Shown here piece after piece: positions 18,839 to 27,221 of a stretch of DNA of 54,180 bases. Origin of the DNA: Leptospirales bacterium (GTDB lineage: Bacteria > Spirochaetota > Leptospiria > Leptospirales > Leptonemataceae); contig JAIBBN010000017.1 of assembly GCA_019694655.1 (NCBI GenBank), positions 1-54,180 on the forward strand. Direction: 5' to 3'. The number at the start of each line of letters is the position of its first letter. Position 1 is the first letter of the stretch. The notes beneath the pieces are model-generated. The model saw only the letters and a list, made by a program, of their open reading frames with translations. It did not search any database and was not told the DNA's origin. Both the position numbers and the translations under genes were made by a program.

Positions 18839-19621
18839 ATGCATATCCGCGATTGGCTGCTGCCCTATGGCGGCCTTGGTCTGGCAGTCGGACTGATACT
18901 TTCCGGCGGGCGTCTGGCCAGCGAATTGTGGATCGCGCCTGTCGCGTCGCTCTTCATTTCCGCAGGCGCAATGTTTCTTTCATCGCGTCCGAGGATTGTC
19001 GCCGGCGGCGCCAGAGCAATGGTAGGCGCGGCTCTCATCGGCGGCGCTGGCGCCGCCGGTCTGCTGCATCTGGCGCTATGGGCGCTGGCGCTGGAAGAGC
19101 CCCGGCCGCTGTCCGCTGTAATGCTGGAGTTTTATGCGCCGGCGTTGCTGCTGACTGCAATCAGCGCCCTGGCTACGCTGCGCGTTCGATTGCGCCGGCA
19201 ACTCGACGAAAGGTCCAGGCCTGCGAGGTCTGAGCCCGGCCATTCCATCCCCGCGGCGCTGGCCCTGCGTCTGGGCGGGGAGACCATTTTGATTCCTTAT
19301 GCCGAAATTAACTACCTGTCTTCGCGACGCAATACCACGGTCCTGCATGCTTCCGGCAGGGATCACGCCTTGAAGCAATCGCTCAAGGCGATCCTGGCTC
19401 GGCTGCCACAAGACAAATTCATCCGTATTCATAAACAATACGCAATAGCGATTGATCGTCTGGCCGCTTTGCAAGGCGGCCAGAGCGGGAACTACGTTCA
19501 ATTGCGCGATGACGATGATACCCGGCTGCCGGTAGGGCGCGCCTATGCGTCCCGTCTCCGGCAGCTCGTCGCCGAGCTCCGGCCGGCGCCGATTCAAGGA
19601 CAGCGAAAAGTCTCCGGATAA
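18839..19621 (+). CDS. membrane-anchored LytTR DNA-binding regulator
   Basis: A 260-residue protein with about four N-terminal membrane helices and no receiver domain. A C-terminal LytTR domain follows: ILIPYAEINYLSSRRNTTVL, then LKQSLKAILARLPQDKFIRI and HKQYAIAIDRLAAL. LytTR domains bind DNA repeats and usually sense through two-component partners. A membrane sensor part fused directly suggests control by an envelope or light/ligand signal. No kinase is seen nearby. It is probably cotranscribed with the MoxR operon, and its last 28 bases overlap the convergent amidase gene. Confidence 0.85.
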   Translation: MHIRDWLLPYGGLGLAVGLILSGGRLASELWIAPVASLFISAGAMFLSSRPRIVAGGARAMVGAALIGGAGAAGLLHLALWALALEEPRPLSAVMLEFYAPALLLTAISALATLRVRLRRQLDERSRPARSEPGHSIPAALALRLGGETILIPYAEINYLSSRRNTTVLHASGRDHALKQSLKAILARLPQDKFIRIHKQYAIAIDRLAALQGGQSGNYVQLRDDDDTRLPVGRAYASRLRQLVAELRPAPIQGQRKVSG

Positions 19622-20718
19622 GCGGCAAGGGCCTGTTGCACCTCTGGCGGAAACTGATCGGCAATTGGCGCATAACTCTGGCGGATGAGCGCTGCGTTTT
19701 GTTCGGCGCCTGCCGGATGCAACAGCGGCCGCAGATCGCCGGCGCCGCTGTTGATATCGATGGTCCGGGCGCCAGCGCGACAGGCAAATTGCAGCTGGCT
19801 CAGGTCGATCCAGCGCAACTGCGCATTGGAACGAGTGCGCAGCGAGATCCTGCCAGCCTGCGGTTGGTAGACAATGCTCCATTGCGTAAAGCCCGGCGCA
19901 GTCCCATGAAAGATCCAGGCCAGCAGATCGCGCCAGCGCGGTTGAGCCGAAACAGCTCGCAATGTGGCGTAGGCGCGATCCAGCGGCGCAAGCTGCGCAT
20001 TGCCCTGCGACTGATGGAAGGCAATGGCAAAGCGCTGTCGGTGATCGTAGATGTCGTCGGGAAGTTCGCCGCGACTTTCGGCGCGCTCGGCGTAGGCCAG
20101 CGAGACGGCGTAGGAGGTGTTGGCCAGCGCGCGGCGCGGCAGTGCGGCCCCGGAGAAGACCGTCATTCTGCCATCGACAAATTCAATGATGGCGCAAGCC
20201 GCGCTGCGATCGCAAAGAAAGTAGTGCACCGGCAAGACAACGCGACGAATTCCGACGCGTCTGGCAGCGGCAATGGCGTCGGACACAGTAGCGGATAGGT
20301 CGAGCTGGTACTGGATCCACTGCAGTTCATTGAGGTTGCCGCGTTCGGCTGGCGGCGGATAGACGGCGTCATCCTGCCAGAGCAATTCGATGGCCAGTCC
20401 GGCCTCATTCATGCCGCCAGTCGGCAACTCGCGCCCAAATTGATTTAAGGTTACGCTGCCATAGCGCGCCTGCCAGTCGATCCGGTCCGATTCCACGTCG
20501 CGCAGATTGCTTTTCTGCAGACCGCGCGGATTGACGAAGAGCAGTCCCTGTTCGTAAGCAAAGTCATAGTTGGCCGCAAAGAAGAGCTGTCCTTGCTCGG
20601 AGAAGGCGGCTACGGTGCAGGCCTGATCGGGGCGCGCCGTCAGCAAGAGGATAGCGCTGCAAAGCCAGAGAAGTTTCAGGCTACGGGGCCAGACGCGGCG
20701 CGAATCATGGTTGTTCAT
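19594..20718 (-). CDS. secreted Ntn-hydrolase (choloylglycine hydrolase/penicillin V acylase type)
   Basis: A 374-residue protein. The signal peptide ends ...RPDQA, and the first mature residue is a Cys (ACTVAAFSEQGQ), the expected N-terminal nucleophile of the linear amide C-N hydrolase group. Next come an Ntn-type NYDFAYEQG strand and GGMNEAGLAIELLW. The group contains bile-salt hydrolases, penicillin V acylases and acylhomoserine lactone acylases. In a spirochaete the substrate may be a fatty amide or signal lactone, but the sequence does not decide. It converges on the LytTR gene with a 28-bp overlap. Confidence 0.8.
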   Translation of the reverse strand: MNNHDSRRVWPRSLKLLWLCSAILLLTARPDQACTVAAFSEQGQLFFAANYDFAYEQGLLFVNPRGLQKSNLRDVESDRIDWQARYGSVTLNQFGRELPTGGMNEAGLAIELLWQDDAVYPPPAERGNLNELQWIQYQLDLSATVSDAIAAARRVGIRRVVLPVHYFLCDRSAACAIIEFVDGRMTVFSGAALPRRALANTSYAVSLAYAERAESRGELPDDIYDHRQRFAIAFHQSQGNAQLAPLDRAYATLRAVSAQPRWRDLLAWIFHGTAPGFTQWSIVYQPQAGRISLRTRSNAQLRWIDLSQLQFACRAGARTIDINSGAGDLRPLLHPAGAEQNAALIRQSYAPIADQFPPEVQQALAAYPETFRCP

Positions 20719-20804
20719 GCCTCAGTCTGGCACAGTCCTGGGCGCAAGGCAAGAGGGCGGGGGACAAACGACGCCTGCGCCGGGGACCAACGACCGCAAC
20801 GTGA

Positions 20805-21737
20805 TCAGCGGCCAAAGGCGGCCACGCGCGCTTTCAAGAAGGCATCGAGCCGCGCGTTGTAGGCCTGAGGATTGACGTTGATGGCGCGGGCGTGGGCGCT
20901 CTGCCAGGGAACCTCGAAATAATCGGCGATGGAATGATCGAGCGCGGCGTAAATACGACGGGAATGATCCACGACGGTATACTCGTCGGAACGAGCATGC
21001 ATCAACAATGTCGGGATGTGGATCTGCGGCGCGTAGCGCAGCGGTGAAACATCATCGGGGTCGAAATGGGCGCGCAGCCCGGCGACGGCAAGAGCGCCGT
21101 TGAAGAGCGGCAGCACAGCCTGGCCGTACTGTTTAACGCCCTGTTCTTTCAGAATGGTCGGCAGGGCGCTGAAAGGCGAGTCCGCAATGACAAAGGCGGT
21201 TTCATTGTAGCGCGCCGCAGAAAGCAGGACAAAGACTGCGCCCATCGATTCGCCAACCAGTCCGATCTGGTCGGGGCGCAGCGATTGGCGCCGGGCAAGC
21301 CAGTGGACGACATTGTGAATATCGTCGCGTTCGAAAAATCCGTAGGTGGCAAATTCGCCGGAGCTCAGGCCGTGGCGGCGGGCGTCCATGGAAACGATGG
21401 CGCATCCGCGCTTCCAGAACAGCGGGGCATACTTCAATGCGCCGTAGCGCGTGCCGCCGTGACCATGCTGCAGGACTACCGCACAGGGTCTCGCGGCGGG
21501 GTTGTTGAAAAACCATCCCTGCAATTCGCCGACGGCGATCGGAACGGCGACGTCAGCCGGCGCCGGCAGACCAAAATCGGCGGGCGATTGAATCTTCAAG
21601 CGCTGACGGTCAACTTCCAGGGGCCGCCGATCGAAGGCGATGATGACCCCGGAGAAAAAGAAACAGAGCGCTCCATAGATCAGAATCAAGCCGGTCGCGA
21701 TGACCAGCAGCAGGCGAAGGATGCGGGAGCGATTCAC
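20805..21737 (-). CDS. alpha/beta hydrolase, membrane-anchored
   Basis: A 310-residue protein begun at the GTG of VNRSRILRLL, since the longer frame starts only at TTG. One N-terminal helix (LLVIATGLILIYGALCFFF) anchors a periplasmic alpha/beta hydrolase. The oxyanion loop is HGHGG, the nucleophile elbow is GESMG, the acid is likely the Asp of ARSDEYT, and the base is the His of SAHARAI. Resembles bem46/YqkD-type esterases. The substrate is unknown, and it is probably an independent unit. Confidence 0.8.
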   Translation of the reverse strand: MNRSRILRLLLVIATGLILIYGALCFFFSGVIIAFDRRPLEVDRQRLKIQSPADFGLPAPADVAVPIAVGELQGWFFNNPAARPCAVVLQHGHGGTRYGALKYAPLFWKRGCAIVSMDARRHGLSSGEFATYGFFERDDIHNVVHWLARRQSLRPDQIGLVGESMGAVFVLLSAARYNETAFVIADSPFSALPTILKEQGVKQYGQAVLPLFNGALAVAGLRAHFDPDDVSPLRYAPQIHIPTLLMHARSDEYTVVDHSRRIYAALDHSIADYFEVPWQSAHARAINVNPQAYNARLDAFLKARVAAFGR

Positions 21738-21809
21738 GACGCTGATCCCGGACGGACTCAGCTGCCCGGGCAAGCTTTTTCTGGCGTCGTGCGGGGCGCC
21801 GCCAGGCGC

Positions 21810-22160
21810 TCAGTTGGCGCTGGGTTCCATGGCGCCCATCAGTGCGCTCAGTTCCTGGAAGGCGCGATCGCGCTCTTTGACGCCAGTTTTCTTGATCGCC
21901 TTGCGCAGCACGTCTTCCCACTTCTTCTGCGGCAGATCGGCCTTCATCGCCTCCAGTACCTCGAGCACATTGACATCCTCGCGGGCGTTGAAGATTTCGG
22001 CTTCGTCATAGCGAAAGAGCGCAAACAGTCGCTCGATGTATTCTCCCACAGAAGCGCCGGCGCCGGCGCCGGCGGCGCCGCCAGCAACGCGCTGATTGGC
22101 CTTCTCGCGTCGGCGCATTTCGCGCTCGATTCGCTCCATCTCTGTGCGTTTCATTTGCAT
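21810..22160 (-). CDS. small basic, coiled-coil-start protein of unknown function
   Basis: A 116-residue protein, start taken at the ATG of MQMKRTEME. The first 25 residues are a charged helix (MERIEREMRRREKANQR). A Gly/Ala-rich hinge follows, then a helical domain with IERLFALFRYDEAEIFN and VLEAMKADLPQKKWEDVL. No family recognised. It follows the epimerase by 35 bp on the same strand and could be cotranscribed with it. Confidence 0.5.
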   Translation of the reverse strand: MQMKRTEMERIEREMRRREKANQRVAGGAAGAGAGASVGEYIERLFALFRYDEAEIFNAREDVNVLEVLEAMKADLPQKKWEDVLRKAIKKTGVKERDRAFQELSALMGAMEPSAN

Positions 22161-22194
22161 AGTCTTCACCGCGTTTCCGCGACGCCTCCGAGTC

Positions 22195-23232
22195 CTAAAA
22201 GAGCACCTTAAACAATTTCAGAATGCCCTGCTTCCAGGGAACCCGATGCGTAACTCCGGATTGATTCTGAAAGCTGGCGCGATTGGCCAGGTACCACCGA
22301 TAGTTGCGGATCAGCGCGTCCTGGTTCGAGTATTTCGGCTTGTAGCCGAGAATCTTCTCCGCCTTTTCAATAGAAACAAATGAATCCTTGCTCGCCGTCT
22401 CGTAGACCCACTTGTAGAGCGGCGAAAGTCGGAAAAATTCCAGAACGCGCAGAACCAGAATCATCGGACCGGCTGGAAAGCCGCGAATCTTCTTCTTGAA
22501 TCCGGCCACATCGAGCACCGCCTGGTAGTCCTCGCGCATGCTGAGAAACTTTTTGGCGCCAATGTTAAAGGTGTCGTTGGCCTTTGCTGCGGGTTTGGTA
22601 GCGCACAGGTAGATTGCATCGCAGAGGTCTTCGACATCGAGCAATTGGTAGCGATTCTTGCCGTTGCCAAGCATGGGAAAACCGTGGCCGTCCGCCGCCC
22701 AATCGTAGAACAGGGCAAATACGCCGAGGCGTTCGGGGCCTATGAAAGATTTCGGTCGAATGATGGGGACAATCATGCCCTTTTTACGGTATTCCAGGCA
22801 GACTTCTTCCGCCTGGATCTTCGCCTTGCCATAGGGCCCTACGCCATCCAGCCGGTCGTCCTCGTAGAGCGGATGATGGTCCGGGATGCCATAGACGGCT
22901 GTCGAGCTGATATGAATGACGCGCTTGACTTTGTTCTGGCGCGAAGCCTCCAGCACGTTGCGCGTTCCGGTCACGTCGGTGGACATGATGTCCTCTTCCG
23001 TGTAGAGCGGCAGCGCAGCTGCGGTGTGGATCACAACGTCGCGTCCCTTGCAGGCTTTTTTCAGCGCCTCGAAGTCGCGTATGTCTCCCTGGATTCGCTC
23101 CACGCGATTGCGTTCCGGGTAATCGAATTCCAGAAGATCGTAGACAGCGACCTTGTGTTTCTGGGCCATCAGGTAACGCGCCAGATTGATGCCCAGAAAG
23201 CCCGCGCCGCCGGTAATCAGATAGTTGGCCAT
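22195..23232 (-). CDS. NAD-dependent sugar-nucleotide epimerase/dehydratase
   Basis: A 345-residue extended short-chain dehydrogenase. The nucleotide-binding motif is ITGGAGFLGINLARYL, and the catalytic triad is present: HISSTAVYG (Ser) with the YGKAKIQAEEVC Tyr-X3-Lys. The sequence after the active site (RPKSFIGPERLG) is characteristic of the GalE/WbpP-like epimerase group or an NDP-sugar dehydratase. The reaction cannot be specified. Signature residues are intact, so it is probably active in envelope polysaccharide or surface glycan synthesis. Confidence 0.88.
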   Translation of the reverse strand: MANYLITGGAGFLGINLARYLMAQKHKVAVYDLLEFDYPERNRVERIQGDIRDFEALKKACKGRDVVIHTAAALPLYTEEDIMSTDVTGTRNVLEASRQNKVKRVIHISSTAVYGIPDHHPLYEDDRLDGVGPYGKAKIQAEEVCLEYRKKGMIVPIIRPKSFIGPERLGVFALFYDWAADGHGFPMLGNGKNRYQLLDVEDLCDAIYLCATKPAAKANDTFNIGAKKFLSMREDYQAVLDVAGFKKKIRGFPAGPMILVLRVLEFFRLSPLYKWVYETASKDSFVSIEKAEKILGYKPKYSNQDALIRNYRWYLANRASFQNQSGVTHRVPWKQGILKLFKVLF

Positions 23233-23348
23233 GCTCGCTCCATCGACAGTTCTGTCGGGGAGCTTACTAAACGCTTGTTGGCTGCTTGAATTTCAAGCCT
23301 TTCCCTGCGTCGCGCCGGACGCTGGAAAAGGCCTGCGACAGAGGGTGA

Positions 23349-23711
23349 TCAGCGGTAAACGAAGCCGTAGGCGTCGGTAACAACCGGCGTGAAGATCATC
23401 GTGATCGGCCCCAGAGGATACCACAAGATATTGGTATTCACGTTAGTGATTTCAACTCTTGACATTCCGCTTTGGCGAGCCTCTTCCAGAAAATTTTCGA
23501 CCCCTGCCCCCGTCTTTCCGTCGCCAAAGAGTCGAATCACCCCGAAGAAAAGGTGAATAGCGTAGGTTGTGGTATTCTGAAACGCGGCAGGTCGACCGCG
23601 TTCGGCTGAGGTAATCCCTTGCATGCGAGTGCTGCTCACATTAGTGACGCATCCCAGGGCGACGCTGCTAAACAGGCCAAGGATGCCGCACCAGAATGCC
23701 AGACGCTTCAT
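23349..23711 (-). CDS. small lipoprotein of unknown function
   Basis: A 120-residue protein with signal peptide LAFWCGILGLFSSVALGC; ALGC is a sound lipobox. The mature part is short, with a hydrophobic YAIHLFFGVIRLFG segment and a Gly/Thr-rich end, resembling the small lipoproteins of Leptospira that carry no known domain. It is 27 bp upstream of fliG's stop on the same strand and may be cotranscribed with it. Confidence 0.55.
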   Translation of the reverse strand: MKRLAFWCGILGLFSSVALGCVTNVSSTRMQGITSAERGRPAAFQNTTTYAIHLFFGVIRLFGDGKTGAGVENFLEEARQSGMSRVEITNVNTNILWYPLGPITMIFTPVVTDAYGFVYR

Positions 23712-23738
23712 ATTTGCTCCCTACCGGCGCAAACGCGC

Positions 23739-24911
23739 TCAGATGTAGTCGTGCTTTTCTTTTTTGATGACGATCTCGCCATCCTCATCAAGGCGTCGAG
23801 CCACATTCAATACATATTGCCGGGCCTCGTTGATTTCCTTGATGGATAGCGGCCCGCGGCGATCGATCTCTTCGACGATATCGGCGGCGCGATTCTGCGA
23901 CATGGCGTTGAAAAACTGTCTGCGAATTTCGTCGCCGGCGCCGCGCAGAGCGGAGGCCAGCAGCAAGTCGTCGTTGACCCTGGCCACCAGCAAGCGCATC
24001 TCGCGGTTGTCCAGATTCAATATCTCTTCGAAAGTGTAGAGGCGATCCTTGACCTGTTCGTAAAGATCGGGCGCCTTTTTGTCCAGCACGTCCAGAATCT
24101 CGTCTTCCTGGCTGCGATCCATGTGATTGAGGATATTGGCCAGCGTTTCGGCGCCGCCGATCTCGCTGTAGATTTCCGACTGACGTTTCTCGAATTTCTC
24201 ACGCAGCGCGCGCGCCACGCGTTGCACGGCTTCCGGATGGATCCTGGCCGCGCGCGCCAGTCGCAGCGCAATCTCGCTGCGGTACTCCTCCGGCATCTGA
24301 CGCAGCACTGCCGCGGCAATGCGCGGCTTCAGGAAGGAAACCGCCACCGCCGCTACCTGCAGGTGCTCCTGAGCCAGGGCCCCGGCCAGGACGCCGGCCT
24401 CAATCCGTTCCAGGAATTCGAAGTCGCTGTAGAGGTCGCGCCGCGTGACGCGGCTCAGGATTTCTTCGGCCTTGTCCTGGCCCAGGCCGATCTCCAGGAT
24501 GCGGCGCGCCTGATCGACCCCGCCGCGCACCGGCGCCTCGAAGTCGCGTGCGGTTTCATCAAACTCGGCCAGGATCTGGCGCTTTTCTTCGGCGCTGATA
24601 TGATCGAGCGTCGCCATTTCCGTCATCACTCGCTCGATTTCTTCCGGCGAGAGTTCCTTCAAGATGCCGGCAGCCTGCTCTGCGCCAAGCGCCAGCATCA
24701 GCCGGGCGGCGCGCTGAACGCCGTTGAGCTGCGCGGGCGTGCTGACACTGCGATCATTGACCTGGGAGCGAAAGGCCTGCAACAGTCCGTGGTCGGTGAG
24801 GGTGATATCCAGGCTCTGGCCAATTTTTCCAGCGGTCAGCCCTGGCTTATTGGACGGCTTTGGCGCGGCGGAGGGCGATCTGCGCGACGGGGATTTGCCA
24901 AAGAGACCCAT
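23739..24911 (-). CDS. fliG: FliG-type flagellar motor switch protein, divergent
   Basis: A 390-residue protein taken from the ATG of MGLFGKSPSRRS. The first about 55 residues form a basic low-complexity extension not typical of FliG. The rest matches FliG: the N-terminal ELSPEEIERVMTEMATLDHI, the middle DFEFLERIEAGVLAGALAQE, and the C-terminal torque domain with FEEILNLDNREMRLLVARVN, FFNAMSQNRAADIVEEID and DGEIVIKKE. In the middle domain the EHPQ motif reads EHLQ. Spirochaetes usually carry two FliG copies, and this looks like the divergent one. No other flagellar gene is visible nearby. Confidence 0.88.
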   Translation of the reverse strand: MGLFGKSPSRRSPSAAPKPSNKPGLTAGKIGQSLDITLTDHGLLQAFRSQVNDRSVSTPAQLNGVQRAARLMLALGAEQAAGILKELSPEEIERVMTEMATLDHISAEEKRQILAEFDETARDFEAPVRGGVDQARRILEIGLGQDKAEEILSRVTRRDLYSDFEFLERIEAGVLAGALAQEHLQVAAVAVSFLKPRIAAAVLRQMPEEYRSEIALRLARAARIHPEAVQRVARALREKFEKRQSEIYSEIGGAETLANILNHMDRSQEDEILDVLDKKAPDLYEQVKDRLYTFEEILNLDNREMRLLVARVNDDLLLASALRGAGDEIRRQFFNAMSQNRAADIVEEIDRRGPLSIKEINEARQYVLNVARRLDEDGEIVIKKEKHDYI

Positions 24912-25068
24912 ATCGTCTGGGATGCGACATAATTGTCCGCCTGGCAAGCGGAAATAGGCAGCCGATCGGCGAAACGGGGGGCCCGTACTGCCCGATCGTT
25001 TCAAATCGAGCAAAGCGGGCCCTCCAGATCATTTCGATCGCCAGGTCCTTGGCGCCAGGGGCGTCATG

Positions 25069-25713
25069 CTACTGCGCGTTACGGATGCGGTTCAGCAATG
25101 CCGTTACCTGGGGTGTACATTGCTTCTCAAGCTCCGCTCTCGTTTCGGGACGCTGGAGTAATTCGGCCAGAGGGAATTCGGTTTCCGTAGTCGTCGAACA
25201 TTCCGTCCTAAAAGTTGCGCCAGACTCGCGATCATAGCCGCCAATCAGCAAGCGGATGACGGCAAAGTTTGAACCGGAAGCGGATTGAGCTGGTAGGTAT
25301 TGTGCGAGAACCTCTACGGTAATCTGCTGCCTGTGCTTGAGACGATCGGCGGCTGCCGTGACTATCCCTTCAACCGACGACTGTCCTATCCAACCGGTCT
25401 CAAAGGGATTCCAGCCGGTGTAGACGGGAGCCACACGTTCACTGTAGCCTACGAAATTGACCGTGGCCTGCGGCGCCAGTGTTGACGCAATCTGCTCGCC
25501 CACTTTCTTACCATAATTCAAATAGGCGGCCGGAATTGGCTGCTTGCCGTCATCCCAGTGGCGGGCCTGTCCGCTGTAGACCATTGAGAAACCGCCGGCC
25601 GGATGAACAATGACATCAATGCCATCGGTTGCGGCGAGATTGCTCCGGATTTGAACGTAGTTCACGCAGCCGAGCAACAGCAGGCTAAGGCTTGCAAAAA
25701 GAAAATGCTTCAT
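25069..25713 (-). CDS. lipoprotein of unknown function
   Basis: A 214-residue protein begun at MKHFLFASLSLLLLGC, an excellent spirochaetal lipobox with Cys at residue 16. The mature part has VHPAGGFSMVYSGQA and an internal TECSTTTETEFPLAEL, looking like an exported alpha/beta domain of unknown fold. It is transcribed opposite to nothing and lies 105 bp from TldE. Function unknown. Confidence 0.6.
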   Translation of the reverse strand: MKHFLFASLSLLLLGCVNYVQIRSNLAATDGIDVIVHPAGGFSMVYSGQARHWDDGKQPIPAAYLNYGKKVGEQIASTLAPQATVNFVGYSERVAPVYTGWNPFETGWIGQSSVEGIVTAAADRLKHRQQITVEVLAQYLPAQSASGSNFAVIRLLIGGYDRESGATFRTECSTTTETEFPLAELLQRPETRAELEKQCTPQVTALLNRIRNAQ

Positions 25714-25818
25714 CGGCCGAGAGAAGGCGACCGCGTCCAAAGGTCAATCGCTATCAACAATATTGTAAGATTACTATGATAATATCGTTCTTAGCATTGA
25801 TGGCAGCGCGCACTTCGC

Positions 25819-27198
25819 TCACTCCCCGCCAATCGTTACCGGGCCAAGCAGCAGGGCCGGCGCCGCCGTGGCCCCCAGGCGCCAGTCAAGTTCCGATGCC
25901 ACGGCCTCAATGCTCAGCAGCATCTGCAGCAAATTGCCGGCGACGGTTATCTCCTGTACGGGATAGGCAAGTGCGCCGTTTTCAATCCAGAAACCTGCCG
26001 CTCCCTGACTGAGGTCGCCGGTTACGCTGTTGTAGCCCATGCCAAAAAGCTGCGTGAGATAGAGTCCGCTTTTCACCGAGCCAATCAGTTGCTCGACGCT
26101 GCTCTTGCCAGGCGCGATCATCAAGTTGGAGGGGGCCACTCCCGGCTGGCCGCGCAGTCCGCGCGCTGCATGCCCGCTGCTTTTCTGCTGCAGCCGCCGT
26201 GCGGAATAGGCGTCCGAGGGATTGGCGCAGAGTTTGCCGTTCTCAACGATGCTCAGCGGACGCGAAGTGACGCCTTCGCCATCAAAGCTGCGCGAGCCTG
26301 GCGCCCCCGCCAGCGTGGCGTCATCGATCAGGCTGAAACACTCGGCGGCAATGCGCTGGCCCATGCGCTGCGTAAGAAAGGAAGCCTGGCGATAGATGGC
26401 CGAGGCCGAGGCCGCCCCGAAGACCATTTGCGCAAAGCGACGCGCCACCAGCGGATCAAGCAGCAGCGGCGCCTGCTGGGTTTTGACCTTGCGCGCCCCA
26501 AATTTCTGCGCGGTGCGCTCTGCGGCGCGGCGTCCGATTTCTTCCGGCGCCTGGATTTCTTTCAAGAAACGATGCGTGTTGTACCAGAAGTCGCTTTGTT
26601 TTACGCCCTGATCTTCGCCCACCAGCGAAAGCGAAAGACTGACGCTGCTGCTTTGCTTCTCAGCGGCAAAGGACAGGGAGTTTGCCAGCGCCACGCGGGC
26701 GATGCTATCGCTCCAGCCCGCGCCCTCTGAATTCTGGATGCGCGGATCGCTGGACAGACCGGCGGCCTCAGCGCGCCGCGCGCGTTCAATTTTTTCGACG
26801 GCGCTCAGACTTGCCAGCGATGGATCATAGCTGTCCACGCTTGCGCTGCAGGGCCCAAGCAGATCGGCTTCGGGCAGGCCGTTGGCCGGATCGGCGTCGC
26901 CGACCGCCAGCATCTCCAGCAGTCGATCGATCAATCGTTCGATGGCATCTTCGCTAAAATCGCTGCTGGAGCTGGTCGCCACGCTGCCGTTGCGAAAGGC
27001 GCGCAGTCCCAGTCCGCGAGAAGTCGCCTCTTCCAGCGCTTCGACTTCGCCCAGGCGCACCGTAGCGCTGAAATCTTTTGACTCAACAACAATAGCTTCC
27101 GCCTGATCGACGCCGCGCCGCTGCATCCGCTGCACCAGGTCGCCGGCCAGACCAAGCAGATCGGTCGAAGTTTCAGTATGTGTTTGCATGGAATTCAT
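25819..27198 (-). CDS. pmbA: TldE/PmbA metalloprotease partner
   Basis: A 459-residue protein of the TldE family. Together with TldD it forms a heterodimeric peptidase that removes N-terminal parts of unfolded antitoxins (for example CcdA) and of microcin or RiPP precursors. TldE lacks the zinc motif, which TldD supplies. Sequence supports this by homology of the middle (VEALEEATSRGLGLRAF; LLDPLVARRFAQMVFG) and by its 23-bp distance from tldD. The two are clearly cotranscribed. Confidence 0.9.
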   Translation of the reverse strand: MNSMQTHTETSTDLLGLAGDLVQRMQRRGVDQAEAIVVESKDFSATVRLGEVEALEEATSRGLGLRAFRNGSVATSSSSDFSEDAIERLIDRLLEMLAVGDADPANGLPEADLLGPCSASVDSYDPSLASLSAVEKIERARRAEAAGLSSDPRIQNSEGAGWSDSIARVALANSLSFAAEKQSSSVSLSLSLVGEDQGVKQSDFWYNTHRFLKEIQAPEEIGRRAAERTAQKFGARKVKTQQAPLLLDPLVARRFAQMVFGAASASAIYRQASFLTQRMGQRIAAECFSLIDDATLAGAPGSRSFDGEGVTSRPLSIVENGKLCANPSDAYSARRLQQKSSGHAARGLRGQPGVAPSNLMIAPGKSSVEQLIGSVKSGLYLTQLFGMGYNSVTGDLSQGAAGFWIENGALAYPVQEITVAGNLLQMLLSIEAVASELDWRLGATAAPALLLGPVTIGGE

Positions 27199-27221
27199 TT
27201 CTCGCGGCCGACGGGCGGCGC

